Origin: Planctomycetaceae bacterium
GTDB lineage: Bacteria; Planctomycetota; Phycisphaerae; SM23-33
Reading direction: 5' to 3'
Assembly: GCA_039680605.1 (NCBI GenBank)
Contig: JBDKTA010000043.1
Span: 62,001 to 126,000, forward strand
DNA: 64,000 bases
Part shown: positions 51,071 through 61,188 of the stretch, piece by piece
Position numbering within the stretch: the first letter of the stretch is position 1
Layout of the letters: each line of letters begins with the position of its first letter
Program-made: the position numbers and the translations under genes
Notes under the pieces: model-generated
What the model saw: only the letters and a program-made list of their open reading frames with translations
What the model was told of the DNA's origin: nothing
The model's database searches: none

Positions 51071-51877
51071 TTACCGGAAGATTTGGAAGTCGCCTTTGAA
51101 GAGGTCGAAGGGTTGGACGGGGGCGAAGATCAGCCAGGCGATATTGAGCCCGGTCACCAGATCGTATGGCACGCTCATGCGCGGCCAGCGCCACAGGCGC
51201 AGCCTCTGCCACCACGAGCCCTGGCGCACATCGGTCTGCGGGGTGCGCCCTGAAAGCACGGCATGCGTGTAGCTGATGCGTCGCAGCACCGTCAGCAGCG
51301 GCAAGGCGGCCTGCTGGAGCACCATCGCGGGGATATTGTACGCCAGCGTTCCGATCAGGATGGCCGCCGACCGCTCGCCGCGCTGCCAGTAGCCCACGGT
51401 GCATTTGTCGATGATGTCTTCGGCCCGAGCGCGCGAGTAGGAGATCATGAAGGCGTTGAAGAACGCTATCATCGCCAGCAGCACGAAGGTGGCGTTGGGC
51501 GTGCCCTGGCGGGCGTAGTACACGGCGATCCCGGCGAAGACCATGAAGTCGCTGTAGCGGTCGAGCGTGCTGTCCAGGAACGCGCCGAACCGCGTCGCCT
51601 TGCCGCCCGTGCGGGCCACCGCGCCATCGAGCATGTCGCACGCCGACGCCAGGTACATCATCGCTCCGGCCAGCAGCAGCCACGCGCTGGGTCCGCCCGC
51701 GCCCAGTCGCCAGGCGTAACCGTGCCCGGCGCCCAGGGCGTAGCACGCCCCGGCGGCGGCTGTCACGACCATGCCGGCGAAGGTCAGCATGTTGGGCGTG
51801 ACGCCCAGGCGAACGAGAAACCGTGCGATGGCGTCGCGCTGGACGATAAAGAACCGAGCTATTCCTTTTCCGACCAT
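51071..51877 (-). CDS. CDP-alcohol phosphatidyltransferase family protein
   Basis: 268 residues from ATG 51877 (an upstream ATG at 51931 would add 18 residues of low-quality sequence). The family motif DGxxARxxxxxxxxGxxxDxxxD appears at about 92-115 as DMLDGAVARTGGKATRFGAF then LDSTLDRYSD, with all catalytic Asp residues. About six membrane helices are predicted. It transfers a CDP-linked headgroup to an alcohol such as glycerol phosphate or inositol; the product is unknown. It lies divergent to the moxR operon. Confidence 0.9.
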   Translation of the reverse strand: MVGKGIARFFIVQRDAIARFLVRLGVTPNMLTFAGMVVTAAAGACYALGAGHGYAWRLGAGGPSAWLLLAGAMMYLASACDMLDGAVARTGGKATRFGAFLDSTLDRYSDFMVFAGIAVYYARQGTPNATFVLLAMIAFFNAFMISYSRARAEDIIDKCTVGYWQRGERSAAILIGTLAYNIPAMVLQQAALPLLTVLRRISYTHAVLSGRTPQTDVRQGSWWQRLRLWRWPRMSVPYDLVTGLNIAWLIFAPVQPFDLFKGDFQIFR

Positions 51878-51982
51878 GGGAGCTCTCAACTCTGGGCTTT
51901 GGGCTGTCAGTAATAGATACTCATACTCCACTGCGCCGCGGCAGGCAAGGCGTCGGACAATGATAGGATGCTCGCACGGTCA

Positions 51983-52011
51983 TTGTGGGGAGGGGGGTGC
52001 GGGCGTAGAAT
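51983..52011 (+). promoter_or_regulatory. sigma70-type promoter for moxR operon
   Basis: TTGTGG at 51983-51988, 17-nt spacer, TAGAAT at 52006-52011, about 116 nt upstream of the moxR ATG. Confidence 0.45.
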
Positions 52012-52127
52012 AGCACCATATTATTCAGAGGGTTGGTTGCGGCGAAGGCAGACGACGCCAAGCCGCAAGCGGCGGGCCCCGAGCCTGGCAGCTATCCGAA
52101 ATCCGAAATCAAGAACGGGAAGGTCGT

Positions 52128-53074
<947 letters not shown>

Positions 53075-53078
<4 letters not shown>

Positions 53079-54325
53079 GTGCCCCCCGCTCCAACCTGCG
53101 GCGACTCCTGCTGCGGTCGTGGCGGTTCGACCTCACCAGCGGCGGGCGCACGCTCGTGGCCGCCATCCTTATCTCCGGCGTGGCCGGTTCGGTCACCGTG
53201 ATGGTCCCGGTCTACTGCATCTTCATCGCCATGCTCATCCTCTATGTGGCCGCGGGGTCGGTTTCGCTGGCTTTGCGCCCGCGGCTTCGCATCGAGGGCC
53301 CCCTGCCGGACCATGCAGCCGCAGGGCACCGCCTGCAGGCGCGCCTGACGGTCGTCAACGATTCCCCGCGCCGGCGGGCGTTTGACGTGGGGCTGGGGCT
53401 GTTCAATCTGCCCAGGGCGCTCGAGCAACTTAACGTCACCGACAGTATCGCCAGCCTGGGCGCGGGGCAGACGGCCGCCTTGACGGTGGATCTGCTGGCC
53501 CGACGGCGCGGGCAGTACGACATGGGCGTGCTGACGGCGTACAGCAGCTTTCCGTTCAACCTGGTCCGCCGCATGGGCGGCACACGCGCCGCGGGACGCT
53601 TGACGGTCGTCCCGGACTTCACGCCGCTGGAGCGGCTCGAACTGCCCATGACGCAGCGCCACCAGCCCGGCGGCATCGCCTTCAGCTCGCGCGTCGGCGA
53701 GAGCCCGGAGTATTACGGCAGCCGCGACTTCCGCCCCGGCGACTCGACGCGCCACATCGATTTCCGCTCCTGGGCGCGCCTGGCCGCCCCGGCCGTCAAA
53801 GAATTCCAGGAGGAATATTACTCGCGCGTCGCCCTGGTGCTCGACACGTACATGCCCGCGTCGCTGCCGCTGTCGACGCGTCCCGCCGAGGCGCTTGAGG
53901 CGGCCGTCTCCCTGACGGCGGCGGTGGCCGAAGTGCTCAGCCGCGGGGAGTATATCGTCGATATTTTCGCCGCCGGACCGGAGCTTTACACGTTCCGAAC
54001 GGGGCGGCACACGACGGCTTTCGAGAGCATTCTGGATGTGCTGGCGTGCGTGGGCCCGTGCCGCGCGAATCCGTTCGTGAAGCTCACGCCTGAGCTGGTG
54101 AACATCCTGACGAATGTTTCGGCGATGGTGTGCGTGCTGCTGGAGTGGGACGCTCCCCGCCTGGAGTTGATCCGCGCCGCGGCGCAGTCGGGCTGCAACG
54201 TAAAAGTGGCCCTCGTCAGCGACCGCCCAGTGCCGCCGGAGTTGCAAGGGGACGAACCCTGGATGACGTCGGTGCGCGTCTGCACTGCCGCCGACGTGCG
54301 GGAAGGGAGGGTGCTGAGCCTGTGA
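53075..54325 (+). CDS. DUF58 domain protein
   Basis: 416 residues from GTG 53075. Two membrane helices near 25-65 (VAAILISGVAGSVTVMVPVY; FIAMLILYVAAG) are followed by a beta-rich part. The DUF58 core is at about 210-250: ESPEYYGSRDFRPGDSTRHID, split here as YYGSRDFRPGDS and RHIDFRSWAR. A VWA-like region (VALVLDTYMP) follows. It is the standard partner of MoxR and precedes the transglutaminase, overlapping both by 4 nt. Such modules act in envelope or cell-surface protein maturation. Confidence 0.93.
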
Positions 54326-56403
54326 CCGCCCAACGCGCCATGGCGATGCTGATGCTGACGCTGTCGGTGACGGCGCTGGCGCTGATGTCGGGCCGATGGG
54401 TAGTTCCGGCGATCTTGTGGGTGGTGTCGCTGGCGAGCCTGATCCGGCGATTCAGGGTGCCGTTGCGATGGTCGCGGCGGCTGATCCTGCGGCTGCTGCT
54501 GGCGGTGGCATTTGCGGCGGTCTCGCAGGTTCTGCAGCGGGACTTCGGCAGCTTGGCCTTGTCGGCGCTGTCGATGCTTTACATCACGCCGCTGTACTTC
54601 CTGACGCTGATGACGCTGGAGCTCTTCCTGCAGCGCGAAGGCCCGCTGCCCTCGGCGATGGTGCTCTACGCGACGATCGTCATGATCTTCGCCGGCGGGC
54701 TCTCCCTCGAACAAGGCGCCGTGTCCTATCTGGAATCCGGCAGGTTGTTCCTGGGCTTCGCGCTGGCCTTGGCGGGTATGGCCATGGCATACCTTTCCGC
54801 CGCTCGCCGTAGTGTGGGTCTGCCTGCCGGACGCGCCGGCGTGCGCAATGTGGCGGCCGGCGTCACGCTGGTGGTGGCGTTGGCAGCGGCCGCGGGGGCC
54901 TCGGAGCTGGTGAGCCACTACAAGAAGGAAATTTATGAAAAGCTGACCCTGTGGGCGGCGCTGGTGCGTGGAGGCCGCCAGGTGGGCTTTGACGAGCAGA
55001 GTCGCCTGCGGTCGATGACGAACATCCGCACGTACAACGGCCAGGAGGTCGCCCTGCGCGTGCAGTCGCCGGGGGCGCCGGGCTATCTGCGTGGTCGAGC
55101 GTACGTGCTGTTCAACAAGGACCGATGGAGCAACCCCGACGACTGGCGCACGCTCCTGCCCTGGCCCAACGTCGCCGGCGTGGAACGCCCCAGTGAGAAC
55201 TGGAACCTCTTCATGATTCGCCGCGACCCGCAGGGACCGTGGAGCACGATGACGGTGCATCCTGCCGCCCTGCGAACGGCGGCGGTCTTCATGCCGCTGG
55301 GGACGCAGGTGGCCGTCGTGCCGACGCAGAAGCTGCGCGAGGACCCCGGCCAGTCGCTCAGTGCCTCGGATATTCTGGAAGGTTCGCCGTACGTGCTCTA
55401 CCGCCCCCAGAGCGATCCGCCGCATCGCTCGCTCTCGCCGCAGGAGCGGAAGGACTGCCTGGCGTTGCCCGACGACATGGACGTGCGCGTCCGAATCGAA
55501 AGCCGCCTGGTCCTCAAGGACTGCCGCACTACGACCGAGGCCCTGCGGACGATCGAACGGTATTTCGAGACCAACTTCCAGTACCACCTGGGCGTGAGCA
55601 TCCCCGACAAGGAAGATCCGTTGGGCTACTTCCTCTCGGAGAAACCGCCCGCGCACTGCGAGATGTTTGCCTCGGCCGCGGCGATCATGCTCCGCTGCCA
55701 CGGTATTCCGACGCGCTACGTGACGGGCTTTGTCGCCAGCGAACGCAACCCCTACAGCGACTACTGGGTCGCCCGCAACGCCGACGCCCACGCCTGGGTC
55801 GAGGCCTGGGACGCTCAGCGCGGCTGGGTTCTGGTCGAGCCCACGCCGCCGGCGGGCGTTCCGGGGTTGCGGCAGGAGCACGGGGCGTTGGCCTACTTCT
55901 GGGATATCCTGGGATTCCACGTCTCGCGGCTGCTGGCGATGGTGCAACTGGAAGGGCTCCGCGGATTGCTGGTCTGGGTGGTCGACATGCTCATGCGCCT
56001 GCTGTCGAGCCTGCTGACCAGGCAGGGGCTCACGTCCGTCGGGGGGCTGGTTATCTTGATCGCCATCTGGAGGGCCCTGGTGCGCCACCGCTCGCGGCAG
56101 AACACCGGGTGGCGACGCGCCCGCACGGAACTCGACGCGGTGCTGGCCGCTGCCGATCGCCGCGTCAAGCGGTTGGGGCTGCGCCGGCGGCATGATGAAA
56201 CTCTCGCGCGATTCGTCAAGCGGCTGCAACGCACAGCCGCGCATATACCTCCCGGGAAGACCCGCCAGGCGGCGCTGGCGCGCTGGGCCGTCGGCTGGTA
56301 CAACCTCTATCAAAAAGCCCGCTACAGCGGCACGCCCTCCCGTGATGAAATTCAGATCCTCCGCTCGCAGATTCCCCGACGGTTCTCCACCGCCAGGACT
56401 TGA
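54322..56403 (+). CDS. TgpA-like membrane transglutaminase
   Basis: 693 residues from GTG 54322. Four to six N-terminal membrane helices (about 5-180) precede a large periplasmic part. The transglutaminase core lies near 445-515: PPAHCEMFASAAAIMLRCHG (catalytic Cys), RYVTGFVASE, and NADAHAWVEAWDAQRGWVLVEPTPP in parts NADAHAWVEAWD (His) and GWVLVEPTPP (Asp). A further membrane helix at about 575 and a C-terminal helical tail with a DUF4129-like part follow. It is the third gene of the moxR-DUF58-transglutaminase unit. No signal suggests transfer. Confidence 0.92.
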   Translation: MTAQRAMAMLMLTLSVTALALMSGRWVVPAILWVVSLASLIRRFRVPLRWSRRLILRLLLAVAFAAVSQVLQRDFGSLALSALSMLYITPLYFLTLMTLELFLQREGPLPSAMVLYATIVMIFAGGLSLEQGAVSYLESGRLFLGFALALAGMAMAYLSAARRSVGLPAGRAGVRNVAAGVTLVVALAAAAGASELVSHYKKEIYEKLTLWAALVRGGRQVGFDEQSRLRSMTNIRTYNGQEVALRVQSPGAPGYLRGRAYVLFNKDRWSNPDDWRTLLPWPNVAGVERPSENWNLFMIRRDPQGPWSTMTVHPAALRTAAVFMPLGTQVAVVPTQKLREDPGQSLSASDILEGSPYVLYRPQSDPPHRSLSPQERKDCLALPDDMDVRVRIESRLVLKDCRTTTEALRTIERYFETNFQYHLGVSIPDKEDPLGYFLSEKPPAHCEMFASAAAIMLRCHGIPTRYVTGFVASERNPYSDYWVARNADAHAWVEAWDAQRGWVLVEPTPPAGVPGLRQEHGALAYFWDILGFHVSRLLAMVQLEGLRGLLVWVVDMLMRLLSSLLTRQGLTSVGGLVILIAIWRALVRHRSRQNTGWRRARTELDAVLAAADRRVKRLGLRRRHDETLARFVKRLQRTAAHIPPGKTRQAALARWAVGWYNLYQKARYSGTPSRDEIQILRSQIPRRFSTART

Positions 56404-56528
56404 ACGGTCAGCCCATCGGCCGACGCCGCCCGGGAGCACATTTTCCGATTCAGACCCGCGCCCACTGCATAAAATTACAGTGATCCGGGTGCGGGCCGGT
56501 TCCGCTGCCGCAGCGGATGGAGGCGACA

Positions 56529-56729
56529 ATGCAGTTGGTGGTCAAGACAATCCGGCTGCAGGACGGGGAGTATCAGGCCATTTGTCCCTGCCTGCCCTAC
56601 TGCGTCAGCCGCGGTCGCACGCACGATGAGGTGATCAGCAAGCACCGCGAAACGGTTCGCGGATACATGGCCGCGCTGACCAACTTCGTGCCCGACCGGT
56701 TGGAGTTCAGCGTAGTGGACGAACCGTGA
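56529..56729 (+). CDS. HicB-like small protein
   Basis: 66 residues from ATG 56529, chosen for GGAGG five nt upstream (an ATG at 56517 is also open). The order QLVVKTIRLQDGEYQAICP, LPYCVSRGRTHDEVISKHRE and VRGYMAALTNF fits the HicB/UPF0150 fold used by antitoxins that counter HicA. No HicA-like gene or C-terminal DNA-binding domain is present, so a toxin-antitoxin role is doubtful. Confidence 0.65.
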   Translation: MQLVVKTIRLQDGEYQAICPCLPYCVSRGRTHDEVISKHRETVRGYMAALTNFVPDRLEFSVVDEP

Positions 56730-56965
56730 CGCCTCGCGCCGCGCATTCCCACAAACCAACTGTCCACTGTGGAATCCCTCATCTTCCTGACAACGCCGCT
56801 CTGGCGGCGCAACATAATGAATCGAAGCCAGTTATGTAGCCCCTCACCCTTACGCGTCTTTGGCCCTTGGCAGAAATACCGCCGGCGGGAATAATCAAGC
56901 GGCACATGCGTTGAACTCTTGGAATCGCAATCCTTTTTTCGCCGGTTTTCAATGGGAGAAAAACC

Positions 56966-57304
56966 ATGGCAGAAATGACCCCCGAACGACGCGGCATCCG
57001 TCGCGACAAGGTGCGCTGTCCTGTCCGGCTCAGAGACCCGGAGCGGCCTGGGACGGTGGAGTCGATCTGCCGCGATCTTTCCAGCGCCGGAGCTCTTCTG
57101 GAGGTGCCCGCCCGGTTGTTGCCCCACGTGGCCGCCAGGCTCAGCGTGACGGTCTACGTCCCCCGCGCCGCTCTGACGGCGTTGCCGCATTTCTCCGGCG
57201 ACTACACCACCGCCGCCCGAGTCCTGCGATGGCAAGGCGACGTTGAGCAGGATATCGCCTTGGTCGCCGTGGCCTTCGATCGCCCCCTCTGGCCAACCAC
57301 ATAA
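56966..57304 (+). CDS. PilZ domain protein
   Basis: 112 residues, ATG preceded by GGGAGAAAAACC. The PilZ c-di-GMP motif is split as usual: RRGIRRDKVRCPVRLR (RxxxR) near 8-23 and CRDLSSAGALLEV (D/NxSxxG) near 35-47. The remainder is a small beta-barrel ending in VAVAFDRP. A stand-alone PilZ protein should respond to c-di-GMP. No diguanylate cyclase lies in the window. Confidence 0.85.
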   Translation: MAEMTPERRGIRRDKVRCPVRLRDPERPGTVESICRDLSSAGALLEVPARLLPHVAARLSVTVYVPRAALTALPHFSGDYTTAARVLRWQGDVEQDIALVAVAFDRPLWPTT

Positions 57305-57381
57305 AACCTCGCAGGCTCGCGGTACGGTTTTCATTTCGAAATCGGAAATCGGGAAATTGGAAATTGCCCTACAATGGGTCC

Positions 57382-57924
57382 GTGACTCGCGACGAATACC
57401 TCTTGCTCGATGACGATGCGCTGATCGCCCAGTGCGACTTCCACGCCTACCGCGCTTCGGGCCCCGGCGGGCAACGGCGCAACAAGGTCTCCACAGCCGT
57501 GCGACTGACACACCGCCCGACCGGCATCGAGGCCCACGCCGAAGAGGCCCGCTACCAGGCCGATAACCGCCGCCACGCCGTTGCCCGCCTGCGGATGCAC
57601 ATCGCCTGCAGCCTGCGACAACCCATCGAACCCGGCGACGTGAGCGTTCCGGCGACGGTGAAGGAATGCCTCTTCGTCGCCCGCGGCGGGCAGGCGGCCG
57701 GCACCGCCCGCCTCGACGTCGGGCGACGCGACAAACGCTTCTGGCTCGTCGCCGCCTTCCTGCTGGACCTGCTCGAGGCCGCCGACGCCCGAGCGTCCGA
57801 CGCTGCCGCCCGCATCGATATCTCCACCGCCAACTTCACCCGGCTGCTGTGCGAAGACAAGTCGCTGCTCTCAGTCGCCAACGACATCCGCCGCAGACAC
57901 AACCTCAAGCCGCTGACGCCGTAA
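57382..57924 (+). CDS. stand-alone release factor-like GGQ protein
   Basis: 180 residues from GTG 57382 (a TTG at 57364 is possible; no strong ribosome site at either). The RF-1 domain begins almost at once, with RASGPGGQRRNKVSTAVRL carrying the catalytic GGQ, then THRPTGIEAHA and HAVARLRMHI. The codon-recognition domains of true release factors are absent. The C-terminal half (90-180) differs from ArfB's basic tail and is helix-rich, with FWLVAAFLLDLLEAADA. It probably hydrolyses peptidyl-tRNA on stalled ribosomes; this role is inferred. It precedes rpmE and prfA. Confidence 0.85.
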   Translation: MTRDEYLLLDDDALIAQCDFHAYRASGPGGQRRNKVSTAVRLTHRPTGIEAHAEEARYQADNRRHAVARLRMHIACSLRQPIEPGDVSVPATVKECLFVARGGQAAGTARLDVGRRDKRFWLVAAFLLDLLEAADARASDAAARIDISTANFTRLLCEDKSLLSVANDIRRRHNLKPLTP

Positions 57925-58029
57925 TACAGCTATCGGTTGTCAGCAGGACCTGAGGTCCCCCAGGCGATACGGCTTTCCAGGACTCTCCGGCTGGTAGGCG
58001 TAAGCTGAAAACGGAGGGGCAGAAACCGC

Positions 58030-58058
58030 TTGACGCCTGTCGCCTCCGTCAGTACAGT
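58030..58058 (+). promoter_or_regulatory. sigma70-type promoter for rpmE
   Basis: TTGACG at 58030-58035, 17-nt spacer, TACAGT at 58053-58058, about 36 nt before the rpmE ATG. Confidence 0.6.
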
Positions 58059-58094
58059 ATGTGGCTTCGCACGGAACACTAATACGAGGTTGCC

Positions 58095-58334
58095 ATGAAG
58101 GCAGATATTCATCCCAAGTACGTAGACATCAACGTCCGCTGCGCCTGCGGCGCGACGTTCAAGACCCGTTCTTGCGTCGGACGCGACGTGCAGGTAGACA
58201 TCTGCTCCAAGTGCCACCCGTTCTACACCGGCAAGCAGAAGTACGTCGACACCGCCGGCCGCGTCGAGAAGTTCCAGAAGAAGTTCGGCGGCGACTACTT
58301 CAAGAAGCCCGTCGAAAAGAAAACCAAGAAGTAG
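58095..58334 (+). CDS. rpmE: 50S ribosomal protein L31
   Basis: 79 residues. [21 protein letters not shown] opens the protein (read [12 protein letters not shown] and CACGATF), and the second Cys pair is in [16 protein letters not shown]. The two CxC/CxxC pairs form the zinc site of the C+ type of L31. A terminator follows at once, and prfA comes next, a common rpmE-prfA order in bacteria. Confidence 0.97.
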   Translation: MKADIHPKYVDINVRCACGATFKTRSCVGRDVQVDICSKCHPFYTGKQKYVDTAGRVEKFQKKFGGDYFKKPVEKKTKK

Positions 58335-58346
58335 CTGCGATACATT

Positions 58347-58386
58347 AAAAGCGCCGACGCGGACAGACTGTCCCTCGGCGCTTTTT
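58347..58386 (+). terminator. Rho-independent terminator after rpmE
   Basis: AAAAGCGCCGA and TCGGCGCTTTTT form an 11-bp stem with a 17-nt loop and a T-tract. Confidence 0.85.
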
Positions 58387-58400
58387 GTATGGACGCGTTA

Positions 58401-58492
58401 GATTGCGGATTGGGATTTCGGATTGCGGATTAGAGAGACGCATCCGACGGGGTTCCCCAATCTGCAATCCGAAATCAGAAATCCGCAATCGG
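58401..58492. repeat. family F inverted repeat directly upstream of prfA
   Basis: GATTGCGGATTGGGATTTCGG-type left arm and AATCCGAAATCAGAAATCCG-type right arm. The element ends 4 nt before the prfA start codon. Confidence 0.85.
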
Positions 58493-58496
58493 GAAC

Positions 58497-59600
58497 ATGG
58501 CCAACAACGACACCACACTGCTGCAGAAGCTCGCCGACCTCGACCAGTTGTATTCCGGTCTGGAGGCACAGATGAACGACCCGACGGTCGCCTCGTCGGG
58601 TGCGCGCATCGTCGAGCTGTCCAAGGAATACTCGCGCCTGGGGCGGCTGGTGTTACCGTATCGCCGCTACCTCAAGCTGGCCGGCGACCGCGACCAGGCC
58701 CGGGCTATCCTGGACGACCCCGCCTCCGACGCCGACATGCGCGAGCTCGCCCAAGCCGAACTGGACGAGCTTGCCGCCGGGGCCGAGGCGGCGCTGGAAG
58801 ACGTCAAGGGTCTGCTCGTCATGAGCGACGACGACGAGATCAACTCGGTCATGCTCGAAATCCGGGCCGGCACCGGCGGTGACGAAGCCGCCCTCTTCGC
58901 CCGCGATCTGCTGGACATGTACCGCCGCTACGCCGAACGCCGCGGGTGGAAGTTCGAGACGCTCTCGTTCAGCCCCAGCGAGATGGGCGGGCTGCGCGAG
59001 GTCGTCGTCAACGTCAAGGGCGACGGCGTCTGGAGCCGCCTGGGCTACGAAGGCGGCGGACACCGCGTGCAGCGCGTCCCGGTCACCGAAGCCCAGGGTC
59101 GCATCCACACCTCGGCGGCCACCGTGGCCGTGCTGCCCGAGCCGGAAGAGATCGACATCAAGATCGACTGGGACAAGGACGTCAACGAGTACGTCAGCCG
59201 CGCCGGCGGTCCGGGCGGGCAGAACGTCAACAAGGTCGAATCGGCCGTCAAGCTCGAACACAAGGAGACGGGCATCACCGTCTCGATGCGCGACGAGCAG
59301 TCGCAGCACAAGAACCGCGCCAAGGCCCGGCGAATCCTCACCGCCCGCCTCTACGAGCACTTCATCAGCGCCCAGGCGGCCGAGCAGGCCTCGACGCGCA
59401 AGACCATGATCGGCTCGGGCGACCGCAGCCAGCGCGTCCGCACGTACAACTTCCCCCAGAACCGCTGCACCGACCATCGCCTCAAAGGCGAGGGGGGCGG
59501 CGCCAACTACAACCTCGACCGTATCATCGCCGGCGACCTGGACGAAATCGTCGACGCCCTCATGACCCACGACAAGGCCCAAAGGCTGGCCAACCTCTAA
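58497..59600 (+). CDS. prfA: peptide chain release factor 1
   Basis: 367 residues, usual RF1 length. The N-terminal helical domain (LEAQMNDPTVASSGAR) is followed by the codon-recognition and RF-1 domains, with EIRAGTGGDEAALFARDLL near 122, HRVQRVPVTEAQGRIHTS near 190 and SRAGGPGGQNVNKVESAVKL with the GGQ motif near 238, then NFPQNRCTDHR near 320. The PVT-type tripeptide region points to UAA/UAG reading (RF1). Its start codon lies 4 nt after a repeat, so its ribosome site (GGGAA) is weak. The prmC methyltransferase usually found next is missing; a GH29 gene follows instead. Confidence 0.97.
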   Translation: MANNDTTLLQKLADLDQLYSGLEAQMNDPTVASSGARIVELSKEYSRLGRLVLPYRRYLKLAGDRDQARAILDDPASDADMRELAQAELDELAAGAEAALEDVKGLLVMSDDDEINSVMLEIRAGTGGDEAALFARDLLDMYRRYAERRGWKFETLSFSPSEMGGLREVVVNVKGDGVWSRLGYEGGGHRVQRVPVTEAQGRIHTSAATVAVLPEPEEIDIKIDWDKDVNEYVSRAGGPGGQNVNKVESAVKLEHKETGITVSMRDEQSQHKNRAKARRILTARLYEHFISAQAAEQASTRKTMIGSGDRSQRVRTYNFPQNRCTDHRLKGEGGGANYNLDRIIAGDLDEIVDALMTHDKAQRLANL

Positions 59601-59710
59601 AAATTCCAATTTCCAATTTTCAATTTCCAATTTATAACAACCTGTTCCTTCGCGTTGTGAGGTATCGTTGTCTTCATTCAATTGGAAATTGCCAATTGGA
59701 AATTGGAAAT
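59601..59710. repeat. palindromic intergenic element, family G
   Basis: CCAATTTCCAATTTTCAATT-type left arm (59607-59632) and AATTGGAAATTGCCAATTGG-type right arm (59679-59710), between prfA and the fucosidase gene. Confidence 0.8.
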
Positions 59711-59734
59711 GCATGCCAGTGAGGAGCCCCGGTA

Positions 59735-61033
59735 ATGAAGAAGACCACTACCGCCAAGTACCCCTTTGACGCCGCCCACGAACGCCGCATCGCCTGGTGG
59801 CGCGACGCGCGGTTTGGCATGTTCATCCACTGGGGCACCTACGCCGTGCATGGGCGCGGCGAGTGGGCCATGAACGTCGAACAGATCCCGCTCAAGGAAT
59901 ACGAAAAGTACGCCGACGCCTTCAAGCCCAAGCCCAACGCCCCACGCGCCTGGGCCAAGCTCGCCGCCGAGGCGGGCATGAAGTACATGGTCATGACGGC
60001 CAAGCACCACGAAGGCTACTGCCTGTGGAATTCCAAGCTGACCGACTTCAACTCCGTCAAACGCGGACCGCGCCGCGACTTGGTGGCCGAGTACGTGGCG
60101 GCCGCCCGCGAGTACGGCATGAAGGTCGGCCTGTACTACTCGCTGATGGACTGGCATCATCCCGATGGCGCCCGCTGCATCGAGAACAAGGGCGCCTACA
60201 AGCGGTTCATCGACTTCACGCACGGCTGCGTGCGCGAGCTGATGAGCAACTACGGCAAGATCGACATCCTCTGGTACGACCTGAGCTGGCCGTTCATGAA
60301 GATCGAGGAATGGCAGAGCGTCAAGCTCAACGCGATGGTCCGCAAGCTCCAGCCCGAGATCCTGATCAACGACCGCTCGCTGACGCCGGAAGACTTCGAC
60401 ACCGGCTCGGAAGGGCACGTCAAGGGCGGTCTGCCGCAAGGGCGCGACTGGGAGGCCTGCATGACCACCACCGGCTCCTGGGGCTTTGCCGCCCGGGCCA
60501 AACCCTCGCAGTACAGCACGCCGGCGGGCATCCTGGGCACGCTGCGGGCGGTGACGGCCGGGGCTGGCAACCTGCTGCTGAACATCGGTCCCGACGCCAA
60601 GGGCAACGTGCCCGCTCCGGCGGAAAAATCGCTGCGTGACGTCGGCGCGTGGATGAAGAAGTATGGCCCGGAGGTGGTCTACGGCCACGTCGACCGCGTG
60701 CAGGGCACGGGCCTGCGCGACTCGTACACCCGCAAGGGCGACTGCCACTATATGTGGCTGTTCAACTGGACGCCCTTCGAGCGATCCATCGGGCGCATCC
60801 GCACGAAGGTCAAAGATATCACGCTGATCCCGGGCAACAAGAAGCTGCCCTTCACTCAGACGTACGACCGGCTTCTGATCAAGGGCCTGCCCGAGAAGAA
60901 CCCCGACGAAACGGTGGGCGTGCCGCTGCTGAAGATCCGATTTGCCGGAAACCCGCGACAGGACTTTGCCATCGGACTCAAGACAATGGCGTTCGAGCGC
61001 AAGGCCGCCAAGGCGGCGGCGAAGAAGAAATAG
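59735..61033 (+). CDS. GH29 alpha-L-fucosidase
   Basis: 432 residues, no signal peptide. The family opening WWRDARFGMFIHWGTYAVHG is at 24-43 (given in part as FGMFIHWGTYAV), then MKYMVMTAKHHEGYCLWNS and KIDILWYDLSWPF with the nucleophile Asp near 180. The C-terminal beta-domain (from 350) follows. It should cleave terminal alpha-L-fucose from oligosaccharides in the cytoplasm. The WYDL motif varies from the usual WFDG/WNDM. It is encoded after prfA across a repeat, with GAGGAG upstream. Confidence 0.92.
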   Translation: MKKTTTAKYPFDAAHERRIAWWRDARFGMFIHWGTYAVHGRGEWAMNVEQIPLKEYEKYADAFKPKPNAPRAWAKLAAEAGMKYMVMTAKHHEGYCLWNSKLTDFNSVKRGPRRDLVAEYVAAAREYGMKVGLYYSLMDWHHPDGARCIENKGAYKRFIDFTHGCVRELMSNYGKIDILWYDLSWPFMKIEEWQSVKLNAMVRKLQPEILINDRSLTPEDFDTGSEGHVKGGLPQGRDWEACMTTTGSWGFAARAKPSQYSTPAGILGTLRAVTAGAGNLLLNIGPDAKGNVPAPAEKSLRDVGAWMKKYGPEVVYGHVDRVQGTGLRDSYTRKGDCHYMWLFNWTPFERSIGRIRTKVKDITLIPGNKKLPFTQTYDRLLIKGLPEKNPDETVGVPLLKIRFAGNPRQDFAIGLKTMAFERKAAKAAAKKK

Positions 61034-61168
61034 AGCGGGGAGAGCGGGATTACGCGGATTTACCGGATTAAGAGGATTGAGAAGAACCGATTGGAAACAA
61101 CAAGAAGTGCGATTTTCTTGCCGGCCTTCCTCTTAATCTTCTTAATCCCGCTAATCCCGCTCTCCCCG
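61034..61168. repeat. palindromic intergenic element, family I
   Basis: GAGCGGGATTACGCGGATTT with ATTAAGAGGATT on the left, and CTTAATCTTCTTAATCCCG with CTAATCCCGCTCTCCCC on the right. It begins at the fucosidase stop. Confidence 0.8.
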
Positions 61169-61188
61169 TCTTCGACCCGGAGTTCAAC

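Noticed and set aside
53986-56529. An 847-residue minus-strand frame opposite the transglutaminase
   Set aside because: It is a shadow of the DUF58/transglutaminase genes, which show full catalytic motifs and 4-nt overlaps.
56529-56729. HicAB toxin-antitoxin system
   Set aside because: Only a HicB-like protein is present; no HicA-like gene lies on either side.
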